Origin: Marisa cornuarietis
Taxonomy: Eukaryota; Mollusca; Gastropoda; Architaenioglossa; Ampullariidae
Length of the DNA stretch: 64,000 nt
NCBI GenBank assembly: GCA_004794655.1
Contig: SMMW01000073.1
Span: 248,001 to 312,000 of the forward strand
Direction of reading: 5' to 3'
Shown: positions 12,351-25,045 of the stretch, piece after piece
How the letters are laid out: every line of letters begins with the position of its first letter
Position numbering within the stretch: position 1 is the first letter of the stretch
The notes under the pieces: generated by a model
Databases searched by the model: none
Told to the model about the DNA's origin: nothing
What the model saw: only the letters and a program-made list of their open reading frames with translations
Program-made: the position numbers and the translations under genes

Positions 12351-13290
12351 GTAAGTACATGTTATTAATTAGTGTAGGTGTTTCGGTAGACATAATTTAA
12401 TATATTCTTACGTATACGTCAGGGTTGGCTGTACGGGGTTCAGCTGTCGTCTCGTCTCTTACTTCTCTGTATTTGGCATCTGATTACAGGGCTGGCTGCC
12501 TTACTGTTATATAGTCTTAGCTGCTTGCGTCAAACACCAACTTCTCACCCAACTACCCCCCACGTTCATAGTAAAATATGACAGAATGAAGTATTGTGTA
12601 TACATCTGTGAAGGATGTTAAAAATGACGGCTCAGTGAATCTCACAAGAACAAACTGTATTTTTCTCAGCAAAACTAATAGACGTTGACTCTGTCTTGCA
12701 GCCTGTTTATTCAGGATGTCACTAATGAGTCTTTTCCGTTGCTGTAGTCATTGTGCACAGATTGTCATGAGTGTCGCTAGGATGACCGTATGTTCGGTTC
12801 CGAGCAAGAGGTCCGGTTTGAGTAGTGTAGGATGCTATGGGTTTCTTCCCTCTTTTGCTTAAAAATTTAAAACAGGTTCTGCTTCGGAAAACACTAATTT
12901 AATGTTAAGTTTAAAACGACATCGGTTGTGTATCTGGTTACTCAATGCATTATCCAATACGAGCGATGTTTTCCGCTATTAACATTGCAACTTCTTTCGT
13001 TTGTTCGTGTCCTTAAATCAAGTTTGCAACTTTTTTGCACGACATCCAAACTCTAGCTTAAGAATTTTTAAAGACATTCCATTAGTAATTCTAACGAGTA
13101 TTCTTTTCAAATATTTCGATAAAGAACTCGAGCGCTTTTTAAAAGTAGAGAATAAACGGAGAAAGAAGGTGGACAAAGAAAAATTGTTGTAAAAACCCTT
13201 TATATGCGTTTGTTATTAAAGTAAATTAATAACCGTTTTGCGTTACTAAGCCCCTCTTGACACTTTTTCATCTGAATATTTCACTCCTTT

Positions 13291-13340
<50 letters not shown>

Positions 13341-16300
13341 AGAAAAAAAATCACCTCATGCACGCTTCATGAACTTTATCAATATAGTAGTGTCTTGGGA
13401 AGTAGGAGAACAAGACGGCCCTTGACACACGAAAGGAACACACAGGATCTAAACCAGGAAGTGACAGTCTTATTTTGTATGAACAAACACGTGACTGTAG
13501 CACACGCTCACATCCTTGCACTCAAGCACACGTTCTGCAATTGGTTTGTTCTTCCCTTCTAAACAAAGATGGCTGTCTTCCTCTTGCACACCATGTCTAA
13601 TTTTAATCAGAAAAAGAAATGATACATCACTGGCTAAGTAAAAGTACACGATAAAGTACAAGAAACAATATTTCAACTAAACTGCATCCCAGGCTTCAGA
13701 CTCTGCATATTGTAGTAAGAAACTTTTTTGTGTTCAATCAATAATTTGCCTATTTGGAAGAATAATAGGAATTAGTCCGGCAAGTACTCGCGATGTCACT
13801 AGAGCACGACGCTCACACACGATGCTCTTCTTACGAAACACTTAGCTGCATTCACTGAGTACTGATTTTTTCTAAATACACACACACACACACACACACA
13901 CACATGCACGCACGCACACACACATACACACACACCTAGTTTATCCGCTGATATATATATATATATATATTAATAAAGACTCCGCCTCTATGGGACAGAT
14001 GTAAATATGAGCACTGCCTCATAAGAACGTGAACGACAGCCTCTTTTCTCTCTATTGCTGACTCTTGGGCTCACGTGTCTTCCTATGATACGTTTCTGTG
14101 CCTTGCCCCCACTTCTCCCACACGTGGTGCCTTGGCATCAGAATCGGTGTTAAGGGTTGGGGGGCGGCATGCCTGAGGGTGGCCCCGCGATAGGAGATTC
14201 TGTTGGTACGGTATAGACGATATATAGCCTACACTTACTGCTCTCTGCCCCCGGGACACTTACCCTAGCCCCTGTGGGCCTTCGTGTACTGCTAAGGTCG
14301 TTACAGTTTGGCATCCCCCGTGTCTTCAGATGAAGTGAAGCGTTCGCTGACTACTACTCTTCCGAAGATTAATTTCTGTGTCTTGCGTGAAACACACAAC
14401 CTTCCCCGTACACGTAGTGTCTTGGAACGCACCGTGTCTCCATAGGAAGTAAGGTAACGGTTACTGATATTATGTTCCTTTTCCCCCTTTTAAAATGTTT
14501 GTAAAATGGCTTATTACTTATGCATTCACCGTCACTCGCTAAACACGTATGTAGCAGCTGTTCTCGCCTTGCAGACTCATTCTCACCAGTTGCATGCTAT
14601 GTCACCTTTCTGTGACATGACACAGTCAGCGACACATTGCGATCAGTAAGACAGTAAAGAAAGTATTCATTTAGCATATCCATGAGGCGCAACTCATGTT
14701 TTACAAGCTTGTCGATCTTGACACTGTAGTTTGATTCTTTGTTTAGTTCCCTTTTCTTTCAACTTTTAAAAAGTGTTTTCTTTTAAATTTTAGCATCTTG
14801 CATTTTTTTAGCTCTTACATCATAACAAACTTCAAGTATACATGCATTGCTTTCTATTGAAAACTTATTGCCTTTAATTGTAGCTAAGAAAAATGCACTT
14901 TTTCACAAATATTTTAGACAAGCATTCGCCTTAAAACATGACTAGTTAACGGGATTGTTGAAATGCAACGTCTTTAACTAGCATCTGGACACATGCAACT
15001 GCGGCTTGTCAATGGAACTGCCTGGTCTGGACGACTGGAAATTTTTCACGACGGAAAATGGAAAACAATGTGCAAGCCATGCTTTGATGAGGTCGATTTG
15101 CAGGTCGTCTGCACAAGTCTTGGTTTTGACAGGTGTGTTATATGCTCTCTAATTGTTGTATTAATATTTCAGTGCAAAACTACCCTGACACACATGATGT
15201 GTTTCCCACAGCCGTTTGCTAACATCTGAATACGAATGATTTCAAGACATGTGCTGTCTTCATAGATGATTATGAACGATAGATACAGCTTCTGAAGCGA
15301 AGATACTCTGTAGACAAATATTAGTCAAACGTGTAAAAACATAGTCTTCAACAATAAACCAGGCTTGATTTTAGTGTAAGCGTTGAATGCAATGTGTAAT
15401 GCAATGTTTTGTTAATCCTACCTTTTGTGTTGACAGTTGGGGAGCGGCAATCGTAAGGTCGGACTTGTACGGCCAAGGATCAGGATTTATTTTTCGAAAG
15501 CACGTGAAATGTAACGGATCTGAGACCAGTTTCTCTGAGTGTGAATTCGGGAGTACCTATTACTGTGAGCACTGGATGGATGTCGGTGTCATCTGCCACT
15601 CCCGTAAGTCATTTTCTTTCAAATCAAATCTTTGTTTTCTTCGTTGTCGTTTTTATTGCAAATTATTTTTCTTATAAGAGTGTTGTAATTCTACTAGCTG
15701 GAGAGCTGACCCCGCGGTTAGTAAATGGAGCCCACTGGTCTGGACGTTTGGAGCTTTTTGAAAACGGAGTGTGGAACACAGTCTGTGACCAGGAATACGG
15801 AAGCAACGAAGCGCAGGTGGTTTGCAGGATGCTTGGTTTGAACAGGTGTGAACACTGTCCTTTCTACTCGCAGGTTTCCTCACCTTTAATACAGTGAGAA
15901 AGACACTGTTACATTCACCTACTCTCTATTGCAAGTTTTCAGATTTTAAATAATGACACCTTTACGCCTTATTAGTATATCAACTATATCAAATATGATA
16001 AAAAGTGCTCTCTTTCTTCGTCCGTTTCATGTGTTTGGATAAATGTTAGTATGTAACCAAGTTTGTTAATGTGCGATCAAGAGTGAGGAAAGGTAAAAAT
16101 GAACAAAAGAAAAGACGACGAAAACGTAAGAAAAAACTTATATAGTTCGGATGTTCACAAAAAGAGACATTTTTTGTTCACGAACCACATATTAAGAGTT
16201 CGCTTCATATTAAGAATGTACCTATGCTAATGTCAGATATCACTGCTTTTCTTTACAAGTGGGTGTTTCCTCTAATCAAACTATCATGTATTTTAAGTAC

Positions 16301-19300
16301 AAATTTTTGTCGTTGGGTTTGTGATTTCATTTCTTTCTCAGTCCTGGAGCTGTAAGTGTGACTGCAGACATGTATGGTGAAGGCTCTGGAAACACTTTGT
16401 CTGTAAAGATAAAATGCGCAGGAGCTGAAAATAAATTATCAGACTGCAAGCGCGAAAACCTCAAAATGAACGACTGCGATCACTCCACGGACATTGGAGT
16501 CATATGTAATATCCGTAAGGAAAAACATGATTTTATTTTGTGAAATTAGCTTTCATCTAAATCATAGTTAATGATATCTTTGGATATGAATTACGAACTA
16601 AATTCTGATAGCTGCTGCCTCATATTCAATCATTGTGACTTAGAATATACTTAAAAGAACTTAAAAGAATTGTGCACTTTTTTGGATGGCTGATAAACAT
16701 TTATATAACTTTGCACATAATAGTTTGTTTATAGTTGTGTTTGAAGACTCTGTAAGCACGCACTAGACACCCTGGGAGTCTGGTTTTAACAATTTAAATA
16801 TCAGAATTATCACACATTTCAAAGGAAACACACGTGACTTTACTAGTAGGTGGGTGATTGTAATAAAGTATTGCCCAATGAATTATGGAATGTGCCGCGG
16901 TCGTTGAGTGTAGAGGAAAGTCTGGTTAGCACAATGAGGTACAAAGGCTCCAAGATCACAGCGCTTTTCAAAAACCAAAAGGGAACCTCTTTCTAACGAC
17001 AGCGGGTGTACGCCACTGACGCCCACTCTTCCCATAGTTGTTCAACATCTACCTTAAGAAATCATGCAAGATACACTACAGGAAGGTCTATCAGTCACCT
17101 GCGCTTTACTCATGAAAGGAATCAACAAGTTACAGACCCTCACTGACAAACTCGCGCCTTGTCTGAATGTTTACGAGATGGAGATTACCAAAGAGAATAG
17201 CAAAGTGATGGTAAACACTGTCGGATCAAACAGAACAAACATCCGAGTAGATAGAGTACAACATGAGGAGGTGTAGTTCTTTAATAGCTGGTCGCGCCCC
17301 TTTCCAACGACGGTAGCTGTATGGAGAACGTTCGTCTCAGAATCAAAGACGCAACAGCAATCCAGGCGATCAAAACAAAATAGTTGAGGACACTCTTGCG
17401 GATCTCCTACAGGGAGCGAAAGATGATCGACTTCTTATGCAGCCGTCAGATGCCTGGTGGGTCCCCAGGAACCCCTGCTAACAACTGTCAAGCGATTAAA
17501 GCTCACGTGGTTCAATCATGTCACCTTACATGATAACTTGGCAAAGACTTTACAACAGGGTCACACTGAGGGCGGTCGACGTCGAGGAGAGCAAAGGCTG
17601 GTGACATACGTGAAGGAGTGGACAGGCTGTTCACTGGGGTAGATCACCGCACCTACTGGCGTAAGCTCACCTCTTTTACGCCCTGTCAGTTACTTTGAAT
17701 GGAAGATACGCCAGTTAAGAGACTGCAAATGGAACTGACTGTAATGAACTTAGTTACAATATGAAAAAGGAAGTCAATGGACTGTGAAATCGACCATGTT
17801 AAAGTAAACACTCACAATAATACTGCGCACTATTTAAAGTCGAGATACATTAACAAACTCAATTTTTGCGACGAAAAAATATGTCTGTTTATTCTAAACA
17901 ATATTTTTTCATCCTTTCCATTGCATGTATATATGCATTTTTCGAATATAGTGACACACAAAATAAATTGTTTTCATGTTCACAGCTGGCCAGATCACAC
18001 CTCGTCTAGTGCAAGGCAATGCGTCTTCCGGTCGCCTTGAGATTCTTCATAACGGGACTTGGAATTCAGTGTGTGACGAAGGATTTGGGCTAAAAGAGGC
18101 ACAGGTGGCTTGCAGGATGCTAGGCTTTGACAGGTGTATTATCTGCTGCAACGGCGTTTCTTTTTGATAAGATTTAGGGATAATTACTATTTTTCACTTT
18201 ATTTGTTATCTTTAGCTCTAAGTTAAATTCTTTATACTAATCTATTCATAGTCGGAGATTCTTGTACAGACATAGATGTTTTGCATTTATAATTTGCTAT
18301 ACTTGAAGGTAGTTTCGTTTAGTTGTCAAAAACATAATACACTGTATTTTGAAATCTGTGTACATTTTGCATACAAATCCCAGAGTTCCAGAACTGGCCA
18401 AGTACCTGCGCACGTAGGGTTACGTAAAAATAAAACAGAAATGAACTATTTAAACTGACTAAAATACGTGATATATGTGATGAAGTGGTGTCTCTAGAGA
18501 TGACACTAACATCACAGTTTAAAATAATTGTGGGAGAAATTGACTGCTGGGCAAAAATGTGGTGTAAACAGTGGGGTGATGCTTGGGTCATTCTGTACAC
18601 AAAACTCAATTGTTATAGAGCTGCTCCCTACAACAAACATGGCGACAGAGACGGAAATTTATATTTATAGTATCTTTTTCAATTAACTCATTTATGATCA
18701 ACCATAAAGTTTAAAAAGACGCCTTAGAAAAGGAACAAAAAAACTTCACTATAAAAGTATTTATGTACGTGAAAACTTGGAAAACTGACTTTAAACCAAA
18801 ACAAATCAGAGACAAGCGACAACAAATATTTTAAAGATCATAAAATGGTATAAATGTAGGGGATTATATTATCATTAATTTTAAAACAAAACAAAAAGTT
18901 GCTTATTAATGGCTAGAATTTAGATAAAAAGTGTACTCATATGCAGTCATTTTGATTAATTGATGTCGGTTTGCTTGCAGCCCTGGAGAAGCCCGTGTAC
19001 TGTCACTTCTCTATGGTAACAGTTCGACAAGAGCTATTTCTGGAAACATGACCTGCAGGGGTACAGAAAAGAGTCTGGCTAAATGTAACCATCAAGGGTT
19101 CTTCACCGTTCACTGTGAAAACTCGCAGGCCGTCGGCATCTCTTGCAGTGTCCGTAAGAACGAATTTTATATGGAATGAAGAAAGAAGACTAAATATTTA
19201 TGTATATATCATTAATATTTTAATTTATATAATACATTATCATCGTTCTAGTTGGCAAATGCAAAAATCAGATTGTCACAAACGTAGAGGTTTGTCTTTA

Positions 19301-22300
19301 CCTACGTAAACATCTTTGTACACACACGTTAACTGCACAAAAAATATACCAGAAGTCAATCTGCATTTTATTTATTAGTGCATGAGCATTTCAAAATCAA
19401 ATAGATAAGATAATAGCACACATTTTTACTGGCTTATGCTAAAAAACCCTAAATAAAGCGCGAAATTAGAAGTCATGTTAACCTGTGCACACATTTCACC
19501 TGTCAATTTTCAATTGGTCATTGGTTACAAATTTCCAAACTGTTTTTTTTTGTTCAGCTATAAAGAGTTTTTTTATAACTTGCTTCTGTTTTTAGCTTCA
19601 GACCTCACACTACGCCTAGCAAACGGACACTCGTGGTCAGGACGTCTAGAAGTTTTCTACAAGAAGAAATGGAGAACAGTGTGCAACTACAGCTTTGGAC
19701 AGAGAGAAGCCCAGGTTGTCTGTAGGATGCTTAATTACAGCAGGTAGTGGGTGCTACATACTTTTATTAACCAGTTTGTTTTGTGTGTCGTCAAAAAAGC
19801 TCATGAATTTTTAATTGTATTTTTCCTTTCGCTTTTTATATTAAATCTAGGTTCTTCGATTTACGGTTGTTGTTGTTTTAACACAAAACTTAGACGAGAC
19901 CTTAGACAACTCCTTCGTCATGCGGCTTGAATTTTTGTTTATATTTACATCCAAGCGGCCTTGTGAGCACACACCCACATTTGGCTTTCTTTTTGTCTTG
20001 GATAGTCCAGGAGCCATATCTGAGTATTCTGGGAGGTATGGCAGCGGTTCTGAACCAGTTTGGCTCGCTAATGTCAAGTGTGCAGGCACGGAGACCAGTC
20101 TGTTACATTGTACACATTATGGCCTCCGCAACAAAGTCTGCGGACCGGTTTACGACATCGCTGTTATCTGCAATATTCGTAAGATAGATTTTTCCGATTC
20201 TTAATAATGTGTCACACTTTTATAGGAACTTTTCTGTAAAATAATTCTATTGAATTATATTATTGTCCAATGGTATCCGCATTAGTCGAATTAAAACGTT
20301 ATTAAGCTGAGACAACAAAGAAAATGTTAATCCGCGAACAATAAAAAAGCTGAGTCCTTTACAAGTTAAACCTTACATAAGCTAGTTTGCTAGCTGCATC
20401 ATTTACCTTAACAATAAAAAGTTAAACTACATCAATAACACTTTGTGTTTACAACGTAAGACTTTGGTTCAAGCTATGTCCCCTCATTTCAATGGACATC
20501 AATGCATCGTCTGCAGGGGTGTTTTACTTTCACACTATTATTACTTATAAATGAATATATTTGTATGTATTAGGGCACAAAATGTTTTGGGTGCAAACTA
20601 CCAACACATATATATTTTTTAACCAAACATTGTCTCAATATTTGTAATTTTACCTTTTAGGACTTTTAGGTGCACGTATAGCTTCCTCTTTGTAAGGAAT
20701 CAATTATTTGAAAAACATGGCTGGAATTGTAGGCTTCTGAAAAAAATTAAATCATTAATAATTTTGCAAAAGATAAAAAATTTTGATTTTTTTTTTTTTT
20801 AGCTGGACAGTTCGTCCCACGTTTAGCCGAGGGAACACTGTGGTCGGGTCGTCTGGACATTTTGTACGACGGATCATGGAGCTCAGTGTGCGACGATGGA
20901 TTTGGGCACAAGGAGGCGCGTGTGGCCTGCAGAATGCTGGGCTTTGACAGGTTAGTCACGTGATCAGAAAACATTGTGCATTTTGTCGTAAGTTGTCATA
21001 GTTTGTATATAAATTTACAGCCAGTCCAAGAGTTCAAATTATACAGACTTAAGGGTTACGCTTAAGCCTCATGTTGAATTAAAAAACATTTGACAGTGTT
21101 AAGGACTAATTGAGTGAAAGTAATAGTGACGGATATTTTTTATACAAAAAGAAGGAAAAAAACAAGACTTGTTTTTGTTAATTCAGGGAAACCCCAGAAA
21201 CTTTGTATATTATTGTATATGAACACATTTTAATCATTATTACAGTGATTGTTTGACATCCATGACAGCTCCTCACCTGCATTCTTTTAATGTGTGTTGC
21301 AGCCCTGATGTCTTTGCCGTTAATTCCTTTCTATTTAGAGATTATGATGGAACCGCGATGTTCAGTGACTTGCATTGCCAGGGTACAGAAACCGATCTGG
21401 CACAATGCAGCTACAGTAGTATGTACAACCACAAATGTACCCATGGCAGAGACATTGCTGTCATATGTAAAGTAGGTAAGCATCACCATCATCATCATAA
21501 TCGTCGTCGTAGTCGTCGTCTGACAAATGCCGGTAATAGTTTTCACAAGGATACGATTACACGTATAAGTGGTAAAGGGAAGCTATCAAGGAGGGTCTTG
21601 AGCACCTTTGAGTAACTTCCCTTTAGCACCCTACTCTTTTTTATTTACTAACCAGGGTTTTTTTGTTTTACTGATCTCGACTACGGTAAGGTGCCACGGG
21701 CGTGCGATAAAGCTGAATCAAACAAATTGCGACCGATTAATTATCAGTAGCAAATGAAGGTTAGAGGGGCTTACCAGTTGGCGATTTCCCCCCTGAATTT
21801 GAAGGAAATTATTTGTTTTGTGTTCAGTTTAAGAGATTCAGAGCAGTCTCTTTAAGTCATGTGGATGGAACACGCCTAACGTTGTCCAAAAACTTCTCCG
21901 CTTCGGTTATTAATACAGAGCTTTGATATTCCAACGAGGCGTTTCTTAGTGTTTATTTTTCGCATCAAATACCACAATCGTTCAACAAAAGAAGGCAAAC
22001 ATAACAAATAGTAGAAATATGAAATAACCAAGTTTTAGAGTGAAAAAAGCTTCTGGTGGTTTACTTATGCTTCAGTTTTCCAGAGCATGTTTATATACTT
22101 ACATATTTACAGAAGTATGAGAACGTGTTACAGAAATCATAAGAATATAAATTTAGTGACCCAGTTCTACAAACGTTTGATACAGTGTGATTTACTACTT
22201 GCTATTCTGAAAATCCACTGCGAAACGTATTTGTACAATGATTAATATCTTCAGTAGGTTGTAATATTTAATCATAAATAAATTAAATGTAACAGAAAAG

Positions 22301-24286
22301 GACGACCTTCGTCTCTCTGGTAATTATGGGACCACACACGGCGTGGGTCGTGTGGAGATGCGAATGGAAAGTGAGTGGTACTCACTGTGTGGCACAGGTT
22401 TCAGCAGTGAAGACGCTCAAGTTGTTTGCAGGCATCTTGGCTTCAATGCGTAAGTTTTGGTTTTTATAAAAAAAGCTTTAAAAAATCCCCAAAGGAATCA
22501 GAAAACAACGAAAGATGTATTAACCTTTTTCTCACTTTTGCTATTAATAAATCTTTTATTAAATGTGTCATATTTCCTAACGTTTTCAATTTGATCTAAG
22601 CTAACTCTGGCTAAAAAGACTGTGAAATATGTTGACACATAAATGTTCGGCTTATGTTACCTTCTCTCGTTCCCTGCGCATTTCGATTAGGACATTTTTT
22701 TAAACATGCATTGATAACATACATTTTCTTCTAATTGAATGAACTGAATGTAACCAGAAAAAATATGAGACTAACGATTCTTCCTATGAAAATCTTATCT
22801 TTTTCTAGAAGCACAGCAACGACTGCTGACGTGTCCTTATTTGGTGATAAACAAGGAGAGGTCGTGGTTGTTGATTTTAGTTGCTCGGGAAACGAAACCA
22901 GTGTGTTCGCCTGTCTGCAGAAGGTTCAAAACATTCGCGTCCTGTGCGATTCAGAAGAATTCGGTGTCATCTGCGGAGAATGTAAAATGAGTTCTTCTTA
23001 TTTTTGACAGAATGTCAAGTAGTGTCTGCTGCTGTAATAATTAACATTTTGATTAACCTTTTAAAATTTCCTTTACAATGTACTTACAGGTTTCTTTTCA
23101 TTTCATTCATTGTTTCTCAGTCAAGATACCAAATGAATCGGTAAAAGCAACAACTCAAAATATTGTATTTATTTATTTATTTAAACTTGCATCCCAGTGG
23201 GTGGAATGCCCCACAGCCGTGTGTCAAGAATGAGTTAAATTCTCATAGCATCCTGTTTTAATTTCAGATCCACCATCTGTCATGACATTTAGTCTTAACG
23301 GCCAAATTGGCCCAGTTGTCACTGTCACTGAGAACTCTAATGTTGACATGCTGTGTGAGGCACACGGGAGACCCAATCCAAGAATGCTGCTCATCACTGA
23401 CAAAAACAATAGCGTTTTTATAGACAGTAAACATGATAAAGTGCAGCTGACGGAAGGAAAGGGACAAGTGAGGACTGTCTTAAGAGAAGTTCAGTGTGAA
23501 GATTCGGCCGACTACAGATGTGTAGTTGACAATGGTGTTGGGCTCAGCAATATGTCCGTCAGTCTTCGTGTCCCGTGTAAGATTTTTTAAAAATTTAACT
23601 TCTTTTAGGAAACTTTACTCAACAGAATACGACCTTTGATTTATCAAGTAAAATCCAACAAACAAAATTGCATAAGAACATCATTGCATTGCGAAACAAG
23701 AATATTATATATTTAACTTGCCTTTATGTATCAACACACTGTAAGGTTTTTTTTTTTTTGGTTATTAAAACTTTGTTGGTCAGATTTCCTCACTAGAGTA
23801 CTTCTATAAAGGTAATTCTTTAAAATTTAAATTATTTATTTAATTATAACCTCGTCAATCGTGACTAGTTCAAAATCTGTTCTAGAGTGTGTAGCTTTTC
23901 CCATTTACACAGCCGGATGAGTAACAATGATTATTCATTTTTGATATTGTTTACAGGTGCACCCAGGCTAAAACGTTTTTACGAACAACTTCCGTCTGTG
24001 GAAATAAGTAATAATAAAGGAAACCTTAGTTTTGAAATGACAGCTTATCCAAAACCACGTGTAAGAATCATTGTACAACATGGGCCAGCCGTCAATAACA
24101 GTGTCGATATTAAATCAGTTAGTAAGAATATTCATGTCGACTGTGCTGCTGGACGTTTTGCACCTGCATCGATTACCTGCAAAGTAGCGGTTCATAACGT
24201 GAGTCTACCTTATCAAGGCGTTTACCAGATTGTCGCTAGCAACGATCTTGGAGAGATGTCTTTTGATTTTACCGTAAGACGTAAAG
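12293..24286 (+). CDS. Gene 2, spliced: secreted SRCR x5-hinge SRCR-Ig x2 protein
   Basis: Fifteen exons in one frame of about 875 codons: signal peptide 12293-12350; five SRCR domains (14982-15132/15437-15603, 15698-15845/16342-16514, 17986-18133/18981-19153, 19596-19743/20006-20178, 20803-20950/21303-21475); divergent SRCR (22296-22449/22809-22981); Ig 23268-23576 and 23957-24286. Ig types 1 and 2 of gene 1 are missing, while types 3 and 4 remain. Each SRCR has six cysteines (group A pattern). The architecture recalls multi-SRCR scavenger proteins of the DMBT1 type but with Ig domains added. The C-terminus is not settled; a candidate last exon at 24590 adds six residues. Intron 5, between exons 5 and 6, carries a LINE relic. 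No membrane segment was seen. Confidence 0.8.
13289..13345. repeat. (CT)n(CA)n(GA)n microsatellite
   Basis: Compound dinucleotide repeat in gene 2 intron 1. Confidence 0.95.
13877..13970. repeat. (CA)n and (TA)n tracts
   Basis: Two CA-rich runs and a ten-unit AT run in gene 2 intron 1. Confidence 0.92.
14982..15132 (+). CDS. Gene 2 exon 2: SRCR 1, 5' half
   Basis: [19 protein letters not shown], then WKTMC and [11 protein letters not shown]. Phase 1 in after AACTAG, phase 2 out at GTGTGT. Confidence 0.87.
15437..15603 (+). CDS. Gene 2 exon 3: SRCR 1, 3' half
   Basis: [30 protein letters not shown] and VGVICHS. Phase 2 in, phase 1 out at GTAAGT. The next acceptor is only 94 bases away. Confidence 0.88.
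15698..15845 (+). CDS. Gene 2 exon 4: SRCR 2, 5' half
   Basis: [28 protein letters not shown] and [11 protein letters not shown]. Phase 1 to 2; acceptor CTACTAG, donor GTGTGA. Confidence 0.88.
16342..16514 (+). CDS. Gene 2 exon 5: SRCR 2, 3' half
   Basis: [42 protein letters not shown]. Acceptor TTTCTCAG, donor GTAAGG, 173 nt. Confidence 0.9.
16930..17690 (+). mobile_element. Degenerate non-LTR retrotransposon, RT C-terminal part
   Basis: Frames between 17060 and 17690 give pieces typical of the end of a LINE reverse transcriptase: [25 protein letters not shown], then [27 protein letters not shown] and VKEWTG. Stops and frameshifts break it. It lies in the gene 2 intron between exons 5 and 6, on the same strand. 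Confidence 0.75.
17986..18133 (+). CDS. Gene 2 exon 6: SRCR 3, 5' half
   Basis: [39 protein letters not shown]. Phase 1 to 2; acceptor TTCACAG, donor GTGTAT. Confidence 0.9.
18981..19153 (+). CDS. Gene 2 exon 7: SRCR 3, 3' half
   Basis: [33 protein letters not shown] and VGISC. The YGEGSG signature is changed to YGNSS. Acceptor TTGCAG, donor GTAAGA, 173 nt. Confidence 0.87.
19596..19743 (+). CDS. Gene 2 exon 8: SRCR 4, 5' half
   Basis: [40 protein letters not shown]. Phase 1 to 2; acceptor TTTTTAG, donor GTAGTG (weak). Confidence 0.87.
20006..20178 (+). CDS. Gene 2 exon 9: SRCR 4, 3' half
   Basis: [42 protein letters not shown]. Acceptor GGATAG, donor GTAAGA, 173 nt. Confidence 0.88.
20803..20950 (+). 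CDS. Gene 2 exon 10: SRCR 5, 5' half
   Basis: [30 protein letters not shown] and [10 protein letters not shown] after a long T tract. Phase 1 to 2, donor GTTAGT. Confidence 0.9.
21303..21475 (+). CDS. Gene 2 exon 11: SRCR 5, 3' half
   Basis: [27 protein letters not shown] and IAVICKV. The YGEGSG signature is eroded. Acceptor GTTGCAG, donor GTAAGC. The intron begins with a CAT/CGT triplet tract. Confidence 0.88.
22296..22449 (+). CDS. Gene 2 exon 12: divergent SRCR 5' half
   Basis: [24 protein letters not shown] and [12 protein letters not shown]. This is the hinge module also seen in genes 1, 3, 5 and 6. Phase 1 in, phase 2 out at GTAAGT. Confidence 0.86.
22809..22981 (+). CDS. Gene 2 exon 13: divergent SRCR 3' half
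   Basis: [21 protein letters not shown] and FGVICGE. Acceptor TTTCTAG, phase 2 in and phase 1 out at GTAAAA. Confidence 0.84.
23268..23576 (+). CDS. Gene 2 exon 14: Ig-like domain, type 3
   Basis: [17 protein letters not shown], then [16 protein letters not shown], an I-set-like pattern. It has the same length (309 nt) and phase as gene 1 exon 8. Confidence 0.9.
23957..24286 (+). CDS. Gene 2 exon 15: Ig-like domain, type 4
   Basis: [33 protein letters not shown] and [14 protein letters not shown]. Paralogue of gene 1 exon 9, phase 1 to 1, donor GTAAGT. It is followed within 320 bases by a possible short last exon. Confidence 0.87.
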
Positions 24287-24589
24287 GTAAGTTCTTGCTA
24301 AACTCAGCAAGTGAGTGGAACATGTATTCAACTAACATCCCTATGCACAACACTTACTAAACATCCATATTATGCGTGCACAGCTCTCCAGAATTCACTT
24401 ACTACACATGGGCTGCTTCAAGCCAGAGTATAAGCGGTTCTTGTTTTATGATTTTTAAAAAACCGATACCGATTTGAAAAACGGATTACTTTCTTATTTC
24501 CCGAAATAAAGATATATATAATCACTTTAAGTATACAGAGCAACGCGAGTCAAAAGCTAGTCTTCCTTTGAAATGATTCTGGTCTTCAG

Positions 24590-24609
24590 ACCGTAAAGAC
24601 AATTCCTAA
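24590..24609 (+). CDS. Gene 2 possible terminal exon
   Basis: Acceptor GGTCTTCAG in phase 1 gives D-R-K-D-N-S and TAA. It would end a secreted protein. Too short to judge without a transcript. Confidence 0.18.
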
Positions 24610-24995
24610 TGAAAGTTCTGTGCAGCAAGTTACGAGCACACCCTCCTAAGAGACAGGTAGGTACTCTTGCCTTGATAATATGCGATAAGTGCAGTGTGAG
24701 ATGCAATGAGTTTACATCTTTTAACATTTTTGCAATAGTAAATTACCGTTTACATACATTTTGTACATAATGTAATGGTTTACAATTTCGTTTAAGAGTG
24801 TAAGCAACATTATTGATAAATCACTGTTTACACATTCAGTGATAACATTTTAGAGCAGGTTAAAAATAAACTGTTTAACAAACTTGTAAAGAAGCGGGTG
24901 TGAAATGTGCTTTATTATCCCAAAGAATCCTTATTAGTTAAAACCTTGATTCCTAATATTGTTTGATGTCCTTAACATTATTTTCCTAATAGTGA

Positions 24996-25045
<50 letters not shown>

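Larger units (their letters stand above)
12351..14981. other. Gene 2 intron 1
   Basis: Microsatellites plus a GC-rich stretch at 14030-14470 that contains two diverged copies of a TTTCTGTGYCTTGC..CACGTRGTGYCTTGG unit. No exon recognised. Confidence 0.5.

Noticed and set aside
21476..21615. His-rich and Arg-rich extension of gene 2 exon 11
   Set aside because: It is intron read-through over a CAT/CGT triplet repeat beyond a good GTAAGC donor.
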